DNA of 64,000 nucleotides from Anthoceros angustus (lineage: Eukaryota; Streptophyta; Anthocerotopsida; Anthocerotales; Anthocerotaceae): assembly GCA_010909165.1 (NCBI GenBank), contig VJWM01000134.1:124001-188000 (forward strand), read 5' to 3'. The notes under the pieces are model-generated. The model had not been told where the DNA came from. It was given only the letters and a program-made list of their open reading frames with translations, and did not search any database. Position 1 is the stretch's first letter; the number at the start of each line of letters is the position of its first letter. Shown one piece after another: positions 18,794 to 30,754 of the stretch. The translations under genes and the position numbers were made by a program.

Positions 18794-21700
18794 GCTTCCT
18801 CATGCAAACCAGATGCAGGAAACGCTGCAACGCACAAACATCCAGCTTGGCCAGCTGAAACCCTACAACCTGGTGCCAGGAATCCGGGGCCACAACACTA
18901 CGGTGGTTAAGATTCTGGAAAAGGGGAAATCACAACACTACGGTTGTACTGTGAGTTCAGCAGTCCGAAGTTCTCAACACTACGGTAGTTAAGATTCTAC
19001 GGTAGTTAAAATTCTGCACGGCCAGGCAAGCGACCAGATGGAACCACGAGTTCTGTTTCTTTGTGATGGGGCTTCCTGAATTTCACCTCAGGCTGGCTGG
19101 AACGGGTGAGGACTCATTATTATAGACTCCTCCTTGAAAATGGCTGGTCTTTCAGCGAACCCTTTGAGCTCCATGTCAGAGACGCCGGCTCGTCTGTCAA
19201 GGAGCTCTGCCTCTGCCTTCGCAAGAGCACTGGGCTGCAAAGGGATCCCCAGACATTTGCGTGTGGGGATCTCAATTGCTGCTGCAACCAGCAGTCCTAA
19301 ACTAGAGGCTACTAGGGCGATAATAAAAGGTGGCCAGTCATACTGATCGAAGAATACCTGTGGCAAGAAGGGCAAGCATCAGAAGTTGGGACACGGAGTT
19401 GTGGGTGAAAGCATAGGAGTAGAGCTTGGAGAGTTACCAGATGCAAGGATTTGGACACGCTAGTGTGCCATCCGTTGCTGCGGATGGCTGCATACACAAT
19501 CACAGATATAAGTCCAGACAAGCAACCGCTAAGGGTTGACATGGGTGTCACTATGCGCTCAGCCCAGTAGCCGGTGAACAGCCCTGACATTATGGGGAGT
19601 GCGGATGTGGTTGTCACGATGTTGCTCATGAGGAACAGGCTGTTGATATTGTAGCCCTGGGCAAGGTGTACACGATAGAGTCAGTGTTTGTCATCACTTC
19701 ACCAACAGATCCAACAAGCAATGGCATGGTTTGCCTACCCTGCGTGATACCACGAGGCATGGAACCGTTACAACAACCATCAACAGACGGCTCCACATAA
19801 CGGACTGGTTTCGCAGAAACACGTCCGCAATGCAGTTGTGAGAGCATTTTGTAGAGAATCTCCAGCTGAGTCGCTCGTATAGTGACCCATACCATACCAT
19901 CTGCAAGTGGACCACAAATAAGCTGGGGTTGTGCAATGCACACAAACAAACATGTATATGTTGAGACTACAGACACCAGGTAATGGCGACAGGGACAGTG
20001 CCACACCTGGACTCCATCGCTGTTCGTAAGCAACGTGAAGAAAATGGTGTTGCCGCACTCATCTGGTCCAGAAGGCACAAACTTCCCAGACCAGGCTGCG
20101 ATGTACCCACCGAATCCAAAAGGAAGCACACAAGAATCACCTAGTACACGGAGCATGAGCCTTTTAAGTGTTCCTGCTTAACCACATTGCCTTTTTCAAC
20201 CCCAACATCAGATTAACATACAAGAGGACATTCATTACCTGGCAAGCTCCCAGAAAGCACCCTGCTTCAACTTTCGGTCGCTGACAGATGCCATATCGCC
20301 TCACTGAACGACGAGGCGGATATCAGGAGATCGGCATAGTGGCAATCGAGGCATACCCTGCACAGTCAGCACGATATGATGGATTATACAGTCTTCCCTG
20401 CCGAGAAAGCAAGCCTTGCTGGCAAGCACACGAGATTGTGTCCACAAATCGCTTCGCTGAAGAGCAGTTCCGAGTCAGCGTCCTCCAGCATGTTCAGAAT
20501 TGGATCCTACAACTAGTTCCAAGTGCACCAGACACCGCTATCGTACCTTCCTGACGAAGTCTGTGAAAGACATGACGTTCGGCAGCCTCCTGGTGATGTG
20601 GGCGCCAAAGAAACCCTGCAACAGAATGGGCAGGCCACAACCCACGGCGCACACAAGCCCCACAATCCCTGCCTCACAGTTGAGCCATGAGTTCATGCTG
20701 ATCATAGCAGAGATGAGCAGGCTTTCCTAGCCCCAGCACACCCGCCACATCCAACCACTCACTCACCATATGCGTAAGCGTAGGATGGGAGGAGAAAATT
20801 GCCCATGGCCCCATCGCTGCAGCGTAGAAAGAGCCGGCAATCCTGAAAGCTCCAGCTGTTCCCCGTGCTGTCAAGAAGAATTCAGTGGTGTCCTTGCCCT
20901 GCATCCACCAGCCCAAGCGGGACCCTGGTCAGTCACACAGCCAGCCCTTCATGACCTTGCTGGAACCAGACCCGGGCCCGAAACCCACCTCCATCACCTT
21001 CCGCTCCTGCCTGATGATAGCAAACACGAGAGCAAACACCCGAAGCCCGTTACGGCCACAGAGCACAATACGTAGCTCCACAGAGCAAGCGCGGAAGCCA
21101 TGGCCACCCCAGCAAGCGCCTGGCTTGCTGGGACCTCCTGCCATGCTCGGGAAAACGAGAGAGGCAGCTCTTCGTCCATTCCCGCCAGTTCGTATGCGTC
21201 AATTCCGATTGAAGTTAGCCCTCGCCGCCAAAATCTTGCGCTACGTTGGGGACGTGCAAAGTGGGTAGATTCACGGTTGCTGGGTCTCTGAACCTTCCAA
21301 TGCACCTCTTTGACTTGCTACGTAGCTGTCAGCAACTGCTGAATGCGCAATCCCTGCCCTCTCGCTGCTGGCTTTGGTTTTGTGTTTCCTCCTGCCTGCC
21401 CTCAGACTCTAACACCCCTCCATCCTCTCCCCAGGCCCACCATTGTCTCTCCCACACACCTGCCCTAACGTCCTCAGCTCGATTCACAAGGACTGGCCCT
21501 GGCTTCCCCTATCTCACTCCGCGGGCTGTTCCAATGCTCAGCTTCAGGCAAGTCTTCAAGCTCCAACGTAACATAGGTGTGTTAGCTGTGTAGTACCAGG
21601 TATGCTCGCGTTTTGCTCTCAGCTCCCTTCACTCGATCATTGACAATCACTCAAACCAATGAGACAATCACTCAAATCGATGACAATCACCCAAACAAGA

Positions 21701-23954
21701 ATCGCACAATCTCAACAGGGGCTGCCCTGTTTTATGCGACTTCTGCTTCTCCGATCCCTGCTTGCTTCACATGCCCGCAGAAAAGAGGCGTCACAACAGG
21801 CTCGATCCGACTAGCATCTGTCAAACAAGGGCTGCCTAACCCCTGCATTGGCAGCTGCGGCACCAAGGCATTTGTGATACGAATGCCATCACGGATTACG
21901 CACCACTGTTTGGTCCCACCCACACCGTCCTCACATTCGACACAACACGTCCTCACTAGACTCCTCCTAAAATCAGGAGTGAACATATATCATTTCCAAC
22001 GCAATTCGGGAAGGACGCTCCCCAAAGTTCAACCCAATTTTGCCAAGAAATCGCAGTAGCTAATCTCGTCGGAGCACATGGCCGGCTAAATCTCAGTTCC
22101 CGAGGCCGGGCAGGATGCACCAACAAGCAGCCACTTCAGCTCCCTGCTCGTTGTGAAGAAAACTTCCTTGGGAGGCCCAGATTCATTCTCCTTCAGTGAT
22201 CGGCTACTGTGTCACACCTCCAAATCTCGGCCATGCATATGGGACCACCTGGCACCACAAAACCTGATCCAGGCTACGGTTGAATCTACCTCCCGAGCAC
22301 GTCTAGGACAGATGTTTCCTGGACATGTTGGCCATGTTACTTCACACAGAGGAAGGACGCGCTCTCGACTCAAGCTTTCCCCAGCTGTTGCTCACCGAGA
22401 GCTTTGTCAAATCGTCCTAGATACAGTTTCAGAGCTAATCTTGGGAAATCGGTCATTGCTATCTGCCATTATTTCCACATATAACTGCTACAGATGATGG
22501 CACACAATGACAGGGTGTCTCCACATCTATTTCCTATTCTACAGACTCTACACTCTACCCTGCAGGCCACTGGACAGATGTTCCAGTTAGTTTGTCAGAT
22601 CAATTCCTCACCAACCACAGTGGAGTTGGATTACCCTCAGCATTTCATGATATGCTGCCATTCTTGATCCTGATGTAGTCTTCGGAGCCGGAATCAACAG
22701 CAAGAATTTGAGCGCTAGCGTTTCCTACTGAATGATGAGAGTGCTAGGATCGTAGAAAGCGCACGAGGGGTATGAGCCAACCTTTGGAATAAGAGCTCCA
22801 TCAGAGGTCAACCCCGTTGACTTAGACTCTTCAAAACTCACTTTGTGACCTCTGACATTCACATACAGTACGAAGGACGAGCTCTCGACTCCATCTTTCC
22901 CGATACATGCTCAGCTGCAGTCAATCTCTCAACGAACGCTTTGCCGATTCGTTTTCAATTTCAGAGCTCACAGACCATGGCCAGGGAAATCAATCATTCC
23001 AACTTGCCACTGTTCGCGCACTTGTAACTGCTACAGAAATTGGCACACGGATGACCGTGTGTCTCAAAATTCATCTCCTTAGTCATGATACACACTGCAG
23101 GCCCCTGGACAGTGGATGCCACAACTTGCTGCTGCTGCCGCCAGCCAATGTTCACAACGGTGAACTCGTTCGCGGGATCTTCTTCAAATCCTTTGAGTAG
23201 CGAGCAGCGGCCCATGGCCATGGCAATGGAGAAGAAGCAATGCAATGTACAAGAATTCAAGAGTTCTGCGACATGGTATGAAAAGCCAGCACCTTACATA
23301 GTGGCCACTAGCCACACTGGTGACAACCAGTGTCACCTATTGCATACTTGCCTTCTCATCCTCCTAACATTGAGCAGCAGAAATCGATCCATCAAGGACA
23401 GAAGATGACATTGTAGTTGGTGCCGTGGGGGCAAGTGAAGGTGGAGGTGGCGTCGTCGAAGTTGTAGCTGTAGGAGGAGGGGCAGGCGGCCTTGAACAGG
23501 CGGGTGCCGTCCGAGGGGCCTCGGCCGGCGGTGCCGTCGGTATTGATGCAGGAGAGCGCGCCGGAGGGGCAGGCTCAGCAGCTGGTTGTTGGCGCCGCAG
23601 AAGGAGGGATGTCGGGGATGGAGCAGGAAGGTGCGCCGCAGCCGCTGGCGACGGGCTGGATCTTGAGGCCGATGGTGTAGGCGTTCACGTTGCTCACGTC
23701 GTAGAAGTCGGTGGGGCTTGCCAGGTTGAATTCAGCCAAATCGGCCAGGTTCTTGTCGTTGGCGGCGGCAGGGTTTCCTCCGGGCGCCACGCACTGCCCT
23801 CGCACCGACGCCCATATGCTCGCGGACGGCCAGCTGCAAGCGGACCCGAAGTCCAGGGTCTGCGACTGGCCCGCAGCCATCTGGAACTGCGCGACAGGGT
23901 CGGCCCTGGATTGCACGCAGCTGGTGATGGAGTAGGGGCACTGGTTCTGTATCT
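18763..23954. repeat. Segmental duplication, copy 2
   Basis: Second copy of 1-5,194. It ends on its right side inside TLP exon 2. Past ATCT at 23,951-23,954 the sequence switches to the subfamily of TLP-C (CTACACGTAGCACC, ACAACCAAACAAAC), so the border lies within homologous TLP sequence. Intergenic content 21,180-23,391 is as described for 2,424-4,631. Confidence 0.95.
19088..21179 (-). pseudogene. Sodium:solute symporter family transporter, copy 2 (frameshifted, full length)
   Basis: Same gene as at 324-2,423, better preserved at both ends. Exons: 21,179-20,956, 20,898-20,767, about 20,668-20,239, 20,160-19,977, 19,900-19,751, 19,656-19,438 and 19,357-19,088. Codon 11 is CGA (Arg), so MDEELPLSFSRAWQE is open here. 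Exon 6 is exactly 219 nt and exon 7 exactly 270 nt, both in frame. Exon 7 reads VFFDQYDWPPFIIALVASSL, then a charged tail, ending HPFQPA-stop. Exon 1 is 1 nt short, exon 2 is 1 nt short in a G-run, and exon 3 lost one Tyr codon in frame (LVCYAV to LVCAV). Exon 5 shares with copy 1 a missing base in GCATTGCGGAC (between ALTTA and ADVFLRNQ). A membrane transporter of unknown substrate. It may be functional if the single-base losses are errors. Confidence 0.7.
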
Positions 23955-23966
23955 ACACGTAGCACC
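23392..23966 (-). pseudogene. Thaumatin-like protein exon 2, copy TLP-E (no exon 1)
   Basis: A 575-nt exon 2 nearly identical to TLP-A, ending with TGA at 23,394-23,392. It starts GGTGCTACGTG and then TAG, where TLP-A has CAG, so translation would stop after GCYV. The TAG and the adjoining intron match the TLP-C remnant instead of TLP-A, making this exon a mosaic. It also carries GQFQM-type changes (QMAAGQ for QLAAGQ) and the shared -1/+1 slip around FCGANN. No exon 1 follows: about 70 bp into the intron the sequence becomes a transposase fragment. Confidence 0.85.
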
Positions 23967-24035
23967 CTGCACTTTCGTCCACCATCTCACACAAACAACC
24001 AAACAAACAAAGAAATAAACAAACAGGTTAGAACT

Positions 24036-25170
24036 TTTCGACCCAGGTATTGGGTCACAATTAAACTTGTTCCTCCTGTTCACCTCAGTTTTCCCAATCA
24101 GCCAGAAGCTCCTATGGACAGCATGCTCTCCACTTCTGTACGACGTTGTTGCACCGGCTGAGATGTTCTCTGTGAAGTAAGTGACAACATCGAGGCTGAT
24201 CGCAATGAGGAGCATTCGGAGAGGACTGCACCAATGCCCTTTTCGTGATTGCACTGCCTCCATATGTTCGCCTTTGCCATGCCCACCGCCAAAAAACGAC
24301 CATAGCATCTTGCAACCACCAGTCAAGCTAGGGTAACGGGCAACAAAGTAAGAAGGCCTACATGCTTTAAATTGACTAGCTGCCCCATCCGACCAACACC
24401 AATGTTAACGTTCCTGGGGCACTGGAAACCCAGAATCAAGCATCCACTGCCAATGCAACATGAGGCTTGCACAAAGGTATCGTGGACCATATCATCAGCG
24501 ATGTAGAAGTGATAGTATTTGTCGCAATGTTAGCCTCGCATCAATTGACCCTGGCCTCCTATAGAACACCGTGACAAAAATCGAAACTCGGTCATTATGC
24601 CAATGCATAGATTGAATTTCGTTTTGAACACCAAACGCATAGTTCGATCAAGTCCATGATGTAGACGACAACATCACCGAACCACCAAGCTAATCGATTT
24701 AATTCCAACCCTTGCCATCACAAAAATCGTGTGATGAACTCTTTCAATTTTTCTTTCAAGATGTGACGAAATCACCGGATGAGTCTCCATGAAAACAAGT
24801 TTGATCCGCTTCTTCTCATGCCCATCATGGTTAGAACCAACGACTTGGTATTGAAAACGGCGCCACCGAGGACTGACCGAGGAAGCTTATCATTCGATGA
24901 CTCGCGGATGTAAGCCAATTTCCACCCCCTAGCCACAAGTGCCCTGCAAACATGCGAGGTTGTGCCATCCAGCGTTTGCCTCCTTCGCACACAAAGCACT
25001 TTCGCACAACATCCTTACAGATACAACACATGTGTTGCTTGCACTACACTCTTGAACAAGCCCGTCACCTTCTTGGGGAGCACATATGTCATAATGGACA
25101 ATTGACTGGAATGCACACTTGAAAGACAACCATAGCATTGAAAGCGCCTTTGAGAAAGGCCATTTCACAT
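24036..25170 (-). pseudogene. Transposase-like protein fragment (WSDGA...HGKG family)
   Basis: Decayed minus-strand coding DNA related to the longer copy at 34,756-37,300. In protein order: a Cys-rich cluster (CESALCAKEANAGWHNLACL, about 25,000-24,930), KKRIKLVFMETHP (about 24,815-24,775), YYHFYIADDMVHD (about 24,518-24,480) and HWCWSDGAASQFKACRPSYF (about 24,400-24,340). These are followed by ARYPSLTGGCKMLWSFFGGG, then HGKGEH, FWLIGKTEVNR, and CDPIPGSK near 24,060-24,040. Acidic residues in FYIADD and WSDGA, plus the HGKG motif, suggest an RNase H-like DDE transposase, but that is inference and I do not assign a named superfamily. Stops and frameshifts are frequent. The 3' end runs directly into the TLP-E intron. 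Confidence 0.6.
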
Positions 25171-27599
25171 GATACCGAATAAAGACAAGTTCCGCTCCGC
25201 AGGCTCTTCACAAAAATCGCTTCAATTTCTCAAAATTTCGCTGCCCAACCGAAATGTCGATGCTCTTCGCAGAACCGCAGTAGAATTCGCACACATCACG
25301 ATAGGGAACGGACGCTGAGGCCACGCCGAGAACGGCCGAGGCCGTAGGCCGAGACCGCCGGGCCTGGCGCCCGACGCGCCTCGCGGCGGGAGCGGCCAGT
25401 CGGGGCCGAGACGCCCACTCGATCGCACGAGGCGATAGCCGAGGTCCAGGCGCACTTTAAGAGTCTGTTCTAAACGTTTACAATTCCTTTTCTCTCTTTC
25501 AAGTAAACAACTATCAATTTTACCTTTCGCATATAAAAGTGTTCGAGCTGTTTTCCACCGCTTTTACCGTAACATTTTATAGTTTTACGAACTTGTGACA
25601 TATTTCCTAGGTATATTCTACCGAGGTTGAAGGAGTGTACACGTAAGTTTATCTTTTCGAGTATCTTGTCCAAACGCGAATATTTCTTCGTGCAATTACA
25701 ATGTAAGAAACTGTGCATCAAGAAACCGGGTTAAATGTCATTTCATTGGTAAAACTAAAATTCGGTGTTGATCGCATGACGCTTCAAAATGAAACCTTGA
25801 GATCATGGACTTTGAGCGTATACATCCGACACTAAATTTCGCTTAGCCTCACCTTGCCGTTTAGAGTCGTGTTTGTTGGACGCCGATGCAACGCTTTTGC
25901 ACGTCCGCCGCAAAACGCGAATCGATGTTAGGAGTACAAACTTTCGACACATTTTCTTGATTCGCAAATAATTTGGTGTTTGAAGTGTGCAAACAACCGG
26001 ACGTTTTGGAGCACTTCATGTACCCAAAGATGGTGGACTTCCTGTGTCATGCCTCTCGACGTAGCACCGCCAATGTAGCATTACATCCTATGCACCTTGC
26101 CTCGACGAAGCATGCTCCCACTGCTGGCGATTGTGTTCATCAACGATCACCGCACAGACTCGACACCCAGTGATTGGACACTCTTCCACGACTTGACGAG
26201 TTCATCTACACACCACCCCAACAAGTGACCCGCAAACCAATGCCAGGCGCAAGTTCTAACCTTTGGAAGCTAGCCACCAACATACCAGACCTCCAGAGAC
26301 ACCAAGGGTGTGGGCCGAGAGAATGTGGAGCGGGCGCCATCATATTGCTGTGACATTCTCATCACCGCCACTACTACCAATCATCTCAAGAGCTTCGCAC
26401 CATGCCGACATTGTCATGACAACCGCCCTGCGTAATCTAAGCATAAACCCTACTTGTGTCCCGGTACCGTCAGAATACGCCGTGAATCCAAGGAAGGAGG
26501 TATGGAAGCAGTTCACAAGACGTTAGTGAAGTCCTCTCAAGATGTGGTCCACTTCAACGCTCGTGATGAGGGTGGAGCATTTGTGGTCCCTGCAAGTCCG
26601 GATAGCTAATGTAAAACCCACAACCATGGAAGCGTATAACGGACTTGATGAAGGCTGGTTAGAACAAGAACCCCCATCATTCCGCCATCCGGCAAGCAAG
26701 CCGTTATGTTGCCGAATCGCAATTGCCGAGCTCCACGATGAAACGATGTAACCCATCGCACCGAATAGAACTCGGGGTGGATCGTGAATCGTGACATCGC
26801 TTACCGATCATCAAGTCTCAGAAGACGTTGTCCATCGCATCCAAAATCCTAACCGTCCGTATTTAATGAATATACGGCAAGTGGTCATGGGTTGTATGTT
26901 ACTGCATGCCTTCCAGAGAAGTTCCAAGATACCCAATAAATTGCAAGAAACCGGGACATGAGGAAAGAACAAAGGAGGGTGCACGTTTAAGATCACGCAC
27001 CTCGCTGGGGTTGTAAAATACACCGCAGAGAAGGCGTAGTTCTTGAAACTCCCGCAGAAAGATGAAATATACGGCGCCATGGGCAAACGGATAAGGAAGG
27101 GTGTGCAAGAATCAGAATTTGAGCTAGAACGGACATATAGAAGCAATCACCTTCATAGGTTGTCCAGCTATACTGTAGCTTCAAATCGCAGCCGTCTCCA
27201 AGTAAGCCGCACTTAGAATCCACTTTTCGACCCACCGCCTTGCAGACTCTCACCGAAAACAAGTTGTTGGGCCCGACGGTAAACGAGAGACTTCACCGTC
27301 GCGGTCCCGCTGCTGATGGAGCCAAATGCTTGACGGGGGTAAGGTGTGGACGTATGACAAGACCGCAACTCCCGCCATCGGGTTTATATAGCGTAATGTT
27401 AGGTTCTCGTTTTCCCAAGTGTGCGTGGCACTTTCTAATCTGGGAGGTTCGCCTTCTTCGCCCGCTGGGTTGGAGGTTTTCTTTGGTAGTTCAAGTTTAG
27501 GTTTGGCAAAGTCGGGCTAGGTTTGGGAAGGTAGGGTGGCGTGACCAATCAAGGACTTAGTTAGGTTTGGTCCCTAAATCCGTTCGGAAAATTGAAATG
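25171..27599. other. No gene recognised
   Basis: A GC-rich patch lies at 25,310-25,440 inside otherwise AT-rich DNA. Minus frames at 25,470-25,721 (83 codons) and 26,811-27,146 (111 codons) and plus frames near 26,263-26,750 are open but match no family I know. No strong repeats. Confidence 0.4.
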
Positions 27600-27670
27600 A
27601 GGCCTGGTAGAGAGAACGGGCGCAGAGGGAGAAACCCTAGGGTTTGGTAGGCTATTTAAGCGCTTTCTCC
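27600..27670 (+). promoter_or_regulatory. Telo-box promoter-like element
   Basis: GAAACCCTAGGGTTTGG at 27,631-27,647 contains AAACCCTA and its reverse complement, the plant telo-box usually found in promoters of ribosomal and translation-related genes. CTATTTAAG (27,650-27,658) follows as a TATA-like box, then pyrimidine-rich sequence. No recognisable coding sequence lies downstream, so this may be the promoter of a lost or non-coding transcript. Confidence 0.5.
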
Positions 27671-27699
27671 ACATTTAAGGTCTTTTCCACTTCCCGCCT

Positions 27700-28435
27700 C
27701 GAGGCCAAGGTTCCCGTGTCTTTTGGTTTGTTCTTTGTCTTAGTTTTGAACGTCCGCCCGAGGTCTTCGTGTTTGCTTCGCTTTTCTTCGATATTGCACG
27801 TCAAGGCCAAGATCATCTTGGTTTTCGTGCTTATGTGGATAGGTATGTCCAAGGCCAAGATCATCTTGGTTTGCGTTTATTGCGTGGATAGGTATGTCCA
27901 AGGCCAAGGTCCGGTCTAGTTTAGTAGTTGTTGTTGTAGTGATTCGCTTTTTCATCCAAGAGGCCATCTGCCTCTTCCCGAAGGCCAAGGTTGCTTGGTT
28001 TCCACGGCTAAGTTTCTGGAGGTTAAAGGCGAAGATTTGCTTACGTTTGCACCTTTGTTTGATGTCGTCTTTTGTCTGTTCCTGGTGTTGCGCTGTTGTG
28101 CCAGTTGTTTTTCAGCCGCCTTGATTGTTGTTGATATTGCGGCTGTCCTTTGTGTGCGGCGCTGTACTTCCTTGTCACGTTTGCTTGTGCTTGGCTTCTA
28201 TCTCGGTCCTTCCAAAGGCTATTTGTATTTGCTTCGAACGTTTTCATTTCTCATTATAGTTCGCCTTCAAGGCCAAGGTTCCGAGCTTGAAGGCGGTGTC
28301 TTTTCCGTGTTGTTTGTGCGGCGCTTTGGGTTCCTTCTCATTTTGTAATTGCGCTGCATGTGTTCTTGTCCTCCTAGTTTTGTAGTGTCCCGTGTCTTGC
28401 GATATCGTTGTGGTGTTCTTGTAAAGGCCAAGATC
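27700..28435. repeat. Cluster of AAGGCCAAG motifs and small palindromes
   Basis: GGCCAAGGT or GGCCAAGAT occurs seven times (near 27,703, 27,805, 27,853, 27,902, 27,981, 28,271 and 28,426). Positions 27,803-27,899 are two tandem units of about 48 bp, each holding the palindrome CCAAGATCATCTTGG. At 28,262-28,295 the arms CGCCTTCAAG and CTTGAAGGCG form a perfect 10-bp stem. Confidence 0.75.
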
Positions 28436-28615
28436 GCTTCGCTTGCACTTTGTCCGATGTGGTCTTTTGGCTGGTCTCCGGTTTGCCGATGTGCAGCTTG
28501 TTTTCGCCGCCTCGATTGTTGTTGGCTATACTGCCCTCTCAGTAGTCTGCACTTCCGCCACGCTTGTTGTGGTTTCTGTTGTCTCGGTCCTTTGCAAAGG
28601 CTTTTTATATATGTC
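28026..28615. repeat. Imperfect ~200-bp direct duplication
   Basis: Units 28,026-28,235 and 28,424-28,615 share GATGT-GTCTTTTG, CAG-TTGTTTTTC-GCCGCCT-GATTGTTGTTG and CTCGGTCCTT-CAAAGGCT. They are about 398 bp apart with about 75% identity. Frames are open over 60-110 codons on the plus strand but differ between units. Confidence 0.65.
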
Positions 28616-29140
28616 GCTCATGCTCTATGCCGCGCGTTAGTGTGTTCAGTTCGCTGCGCTTAGTTTTGTTGCAAGAAGTCCATTGACGCCCGAGTTTGGC
28701 ATGGTTTGTTTACCGTGCTCAAGATATGTTGTTCGTTGTCTGTGACTATGTGTTGTCTCGTGACTTTCTCGCTTTTGTTTCACCGTGCATGGTGTTCTCG
28801 ATGCCTACTTTTTGTAGTCTAACGCCCTTGTTCGCTGTAGAAGCCGTATGTGGTGACGATGCACTATTGGGAGACGCCAGTGCGCTTAACGCTTTAAATT
28901 TTTGACCTGCTTTTTGTGTTACAAATGCGATTGTTCCGCTGTTTTGTTATCCGTTGTGCATAGTTTGATTCTGGTCTTGCTGCTTCGTGTTTGTGCATAG
29001 TTTGATTCTCGCCTTTGCTTGTGCCTTACGTTGGAAGACGAATGGACTATTGGGAGGTTGTTTGGAAAGCTTTGTTGTAAGTGCATGAATCTTGGATCCG
29101 CATGAATATTACTTAATGTAAAATATTTTGCCGTTAGCGA
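28616..29140. other. No gene recognised (T- and G-rich)
   Basis: Contains a short direct repeat GTGCATAGTTTGATTCT (about 28,956 and 28,994). No family resemblance in any frame. Confidence 0.4.
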
Positions 29141-29149
29141 TTTTGGTGG

Positions 29150-29345
29150 GATTTCTAGAAAGAGCTTCCACTAGAGTACCGATGTTCACTTGGTGGTCAT
29201 TTTTTTACCCTACGCCTGCTTTGTAACATTGGAGGTGGATTCTTTTTATCCCATATGGCATGGTTTTACTCGATAAATGAAATTTACTATATTGAGTAAA
29301 AAATGACCAAAAGATCAATTCTCTCTAGAATCTACCTTCAACCCG
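29150..29345. repeat. Possible small fold-back (MITE-like) element
   Basis: TGGTCATTTTTTTAC (about 29,194-29,208) is inverted as GTAAAAAATGACCA (about 29,297-29,310). Weaker outer complementarity (CTCTAG, TCTAGA) extends the arms. The loop is about 90 bp of AT-rich DNA. No target-site duplication could be settled by eye. Confidence 0.4.
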
Positions 29346-30060
29346 AAAAACTAACCCAAGGCCTTGAGGCCCCGGATTTGTCATGACTTTTAACAAGCAT
29401 TTCATTATACCAGCCCGCAGTGTATCACAGATGGGATGGCTAATATCAAAACGCAACACACTTCCAACGACGGACACGAGGTCACCAAGTGATGCCAACT
29501 AAAATGGAACAACTCCAAAACATCACCAAACCGCATGTGATCACCATTCCATCATCCACAACACCAACACATCCACCACATCACTAAGTGCGCAAGCTCC
29601 ACCTACTCCATGACATCACCAATCCGTCCACCTTATCACCATGCCATCATCCACATCACCAACGCATCAATCAACAAGATAGCTGCACACCACATCACCA
29701 AATGTCCACATCATCCACGCCCACTAAAATCACCCAGCGACCACCCCAATACGCAAGCGGCAACCACAACACCCCGTCCTCCCACACCAAACTGGGGAAC
29801 CTTGCCGCCCAAAACATAACCAGTCAGCAGGAATCAACATCACCAATCAGCCCAAACCATCACAAGGCCATACAGGCATCACATAGCCCTTCCAACACCA
29901 ACTTCCACCCCATATCACCGGGTCCCTAAATCACAACACCAAGATGCATACGAGAAGCCTACGTGAACACCCTTCATCGACCCCAATACCATCATGCCCA
30001 AGAGTCAAACATGAATTTGGAAGGTAGTGCTAACATATAACGACACCGTGAAGTACAAAC
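29346..30060. other. Low-complexity CATCACCA-rich stretch
   Basis: From about 29,480 to 29,940 the plus strand is C- and A-rich, with many CATCACC, CACCACATC and CCAACAC words and few G. Long open frames here are a product of this composition. Confidence 0.6.
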
Positions 30061-30750
30061 AAGCATGGAAGGTGAGGGAGTAGCACATGAAGGTTCGCAC
30101 TCACAACACAAGCATGGAATGTACAGATATTCATCTCACCGTGAAGTATCCAAGAAGTGGATGATGTGCTGGTCAAAGTGTTTGGTCCAGACGAGGCGCT
30201 TGGTGTCCTTTGTGTTGGAGGAAGGTCGAGAGGCGAGCTCCTGCACTGTGCACGTCGCTTTCACATCATCCGAGATCACATCACCTAAGCTTCCTTCCGA
30301 CCCGCACCACATACCTTGGCCCCTACAATCCTTCCCACCCCGCACTTTCACCGCAGATCGGATCCGCTCCGACTCACACCAATGTGCTTGGCCAGGGAAT
30401 CGATGGTCATCCAGACCGGCGACAAAATGATATTCCAGAGCGTATTGCCTCGCAGTGATCGCCGACCAACATCCTTCAAATTCACATGTCAGGCTCATAT
30501 TCCTCATGAGAACAAGAACAACTCTTCATCTTTCCCACAAGGTTCGGGAGTACGAAAGTCCTTCAGAGGAAGCTCTTCAAAAGTACTATAGATCTCACGG
30601 CGACATTGCACCGAGAACTCACTTGTCATCCGCAAGAATTGCTCTCCCAAGCCGCGGCGATTGTGCGGTGTATCAACCCCCAACGACCTTGAAATAACGC
30701 TGCATCGCGCCGCACACGACTCGGCTTGTGGAGGTGGAGGTCGATGTTGC
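30061..30750. other. Unrecognised region with a 123-codon minus frame
   Basis: The minus frame 30,507-30,136 starts MRNMSLTCEFEGCWS and contains KRLVWTKHFDQHIIHFL near its end. This faintly resembles the start of a Myb/GARP-type helix (W, then about 20 residues), but the frame stops at once after it. Homology is not established. Confidence 0.25.
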
Positions 30751-30754
30751 CGCA

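Noticed and set aside
30136-30507. GARP/Myb DNA-binding protein
   Set aside because: Only KRLVWTKHFDQHIIHFL faintly resembles the first helix, and the frame stops immediately afterwards.
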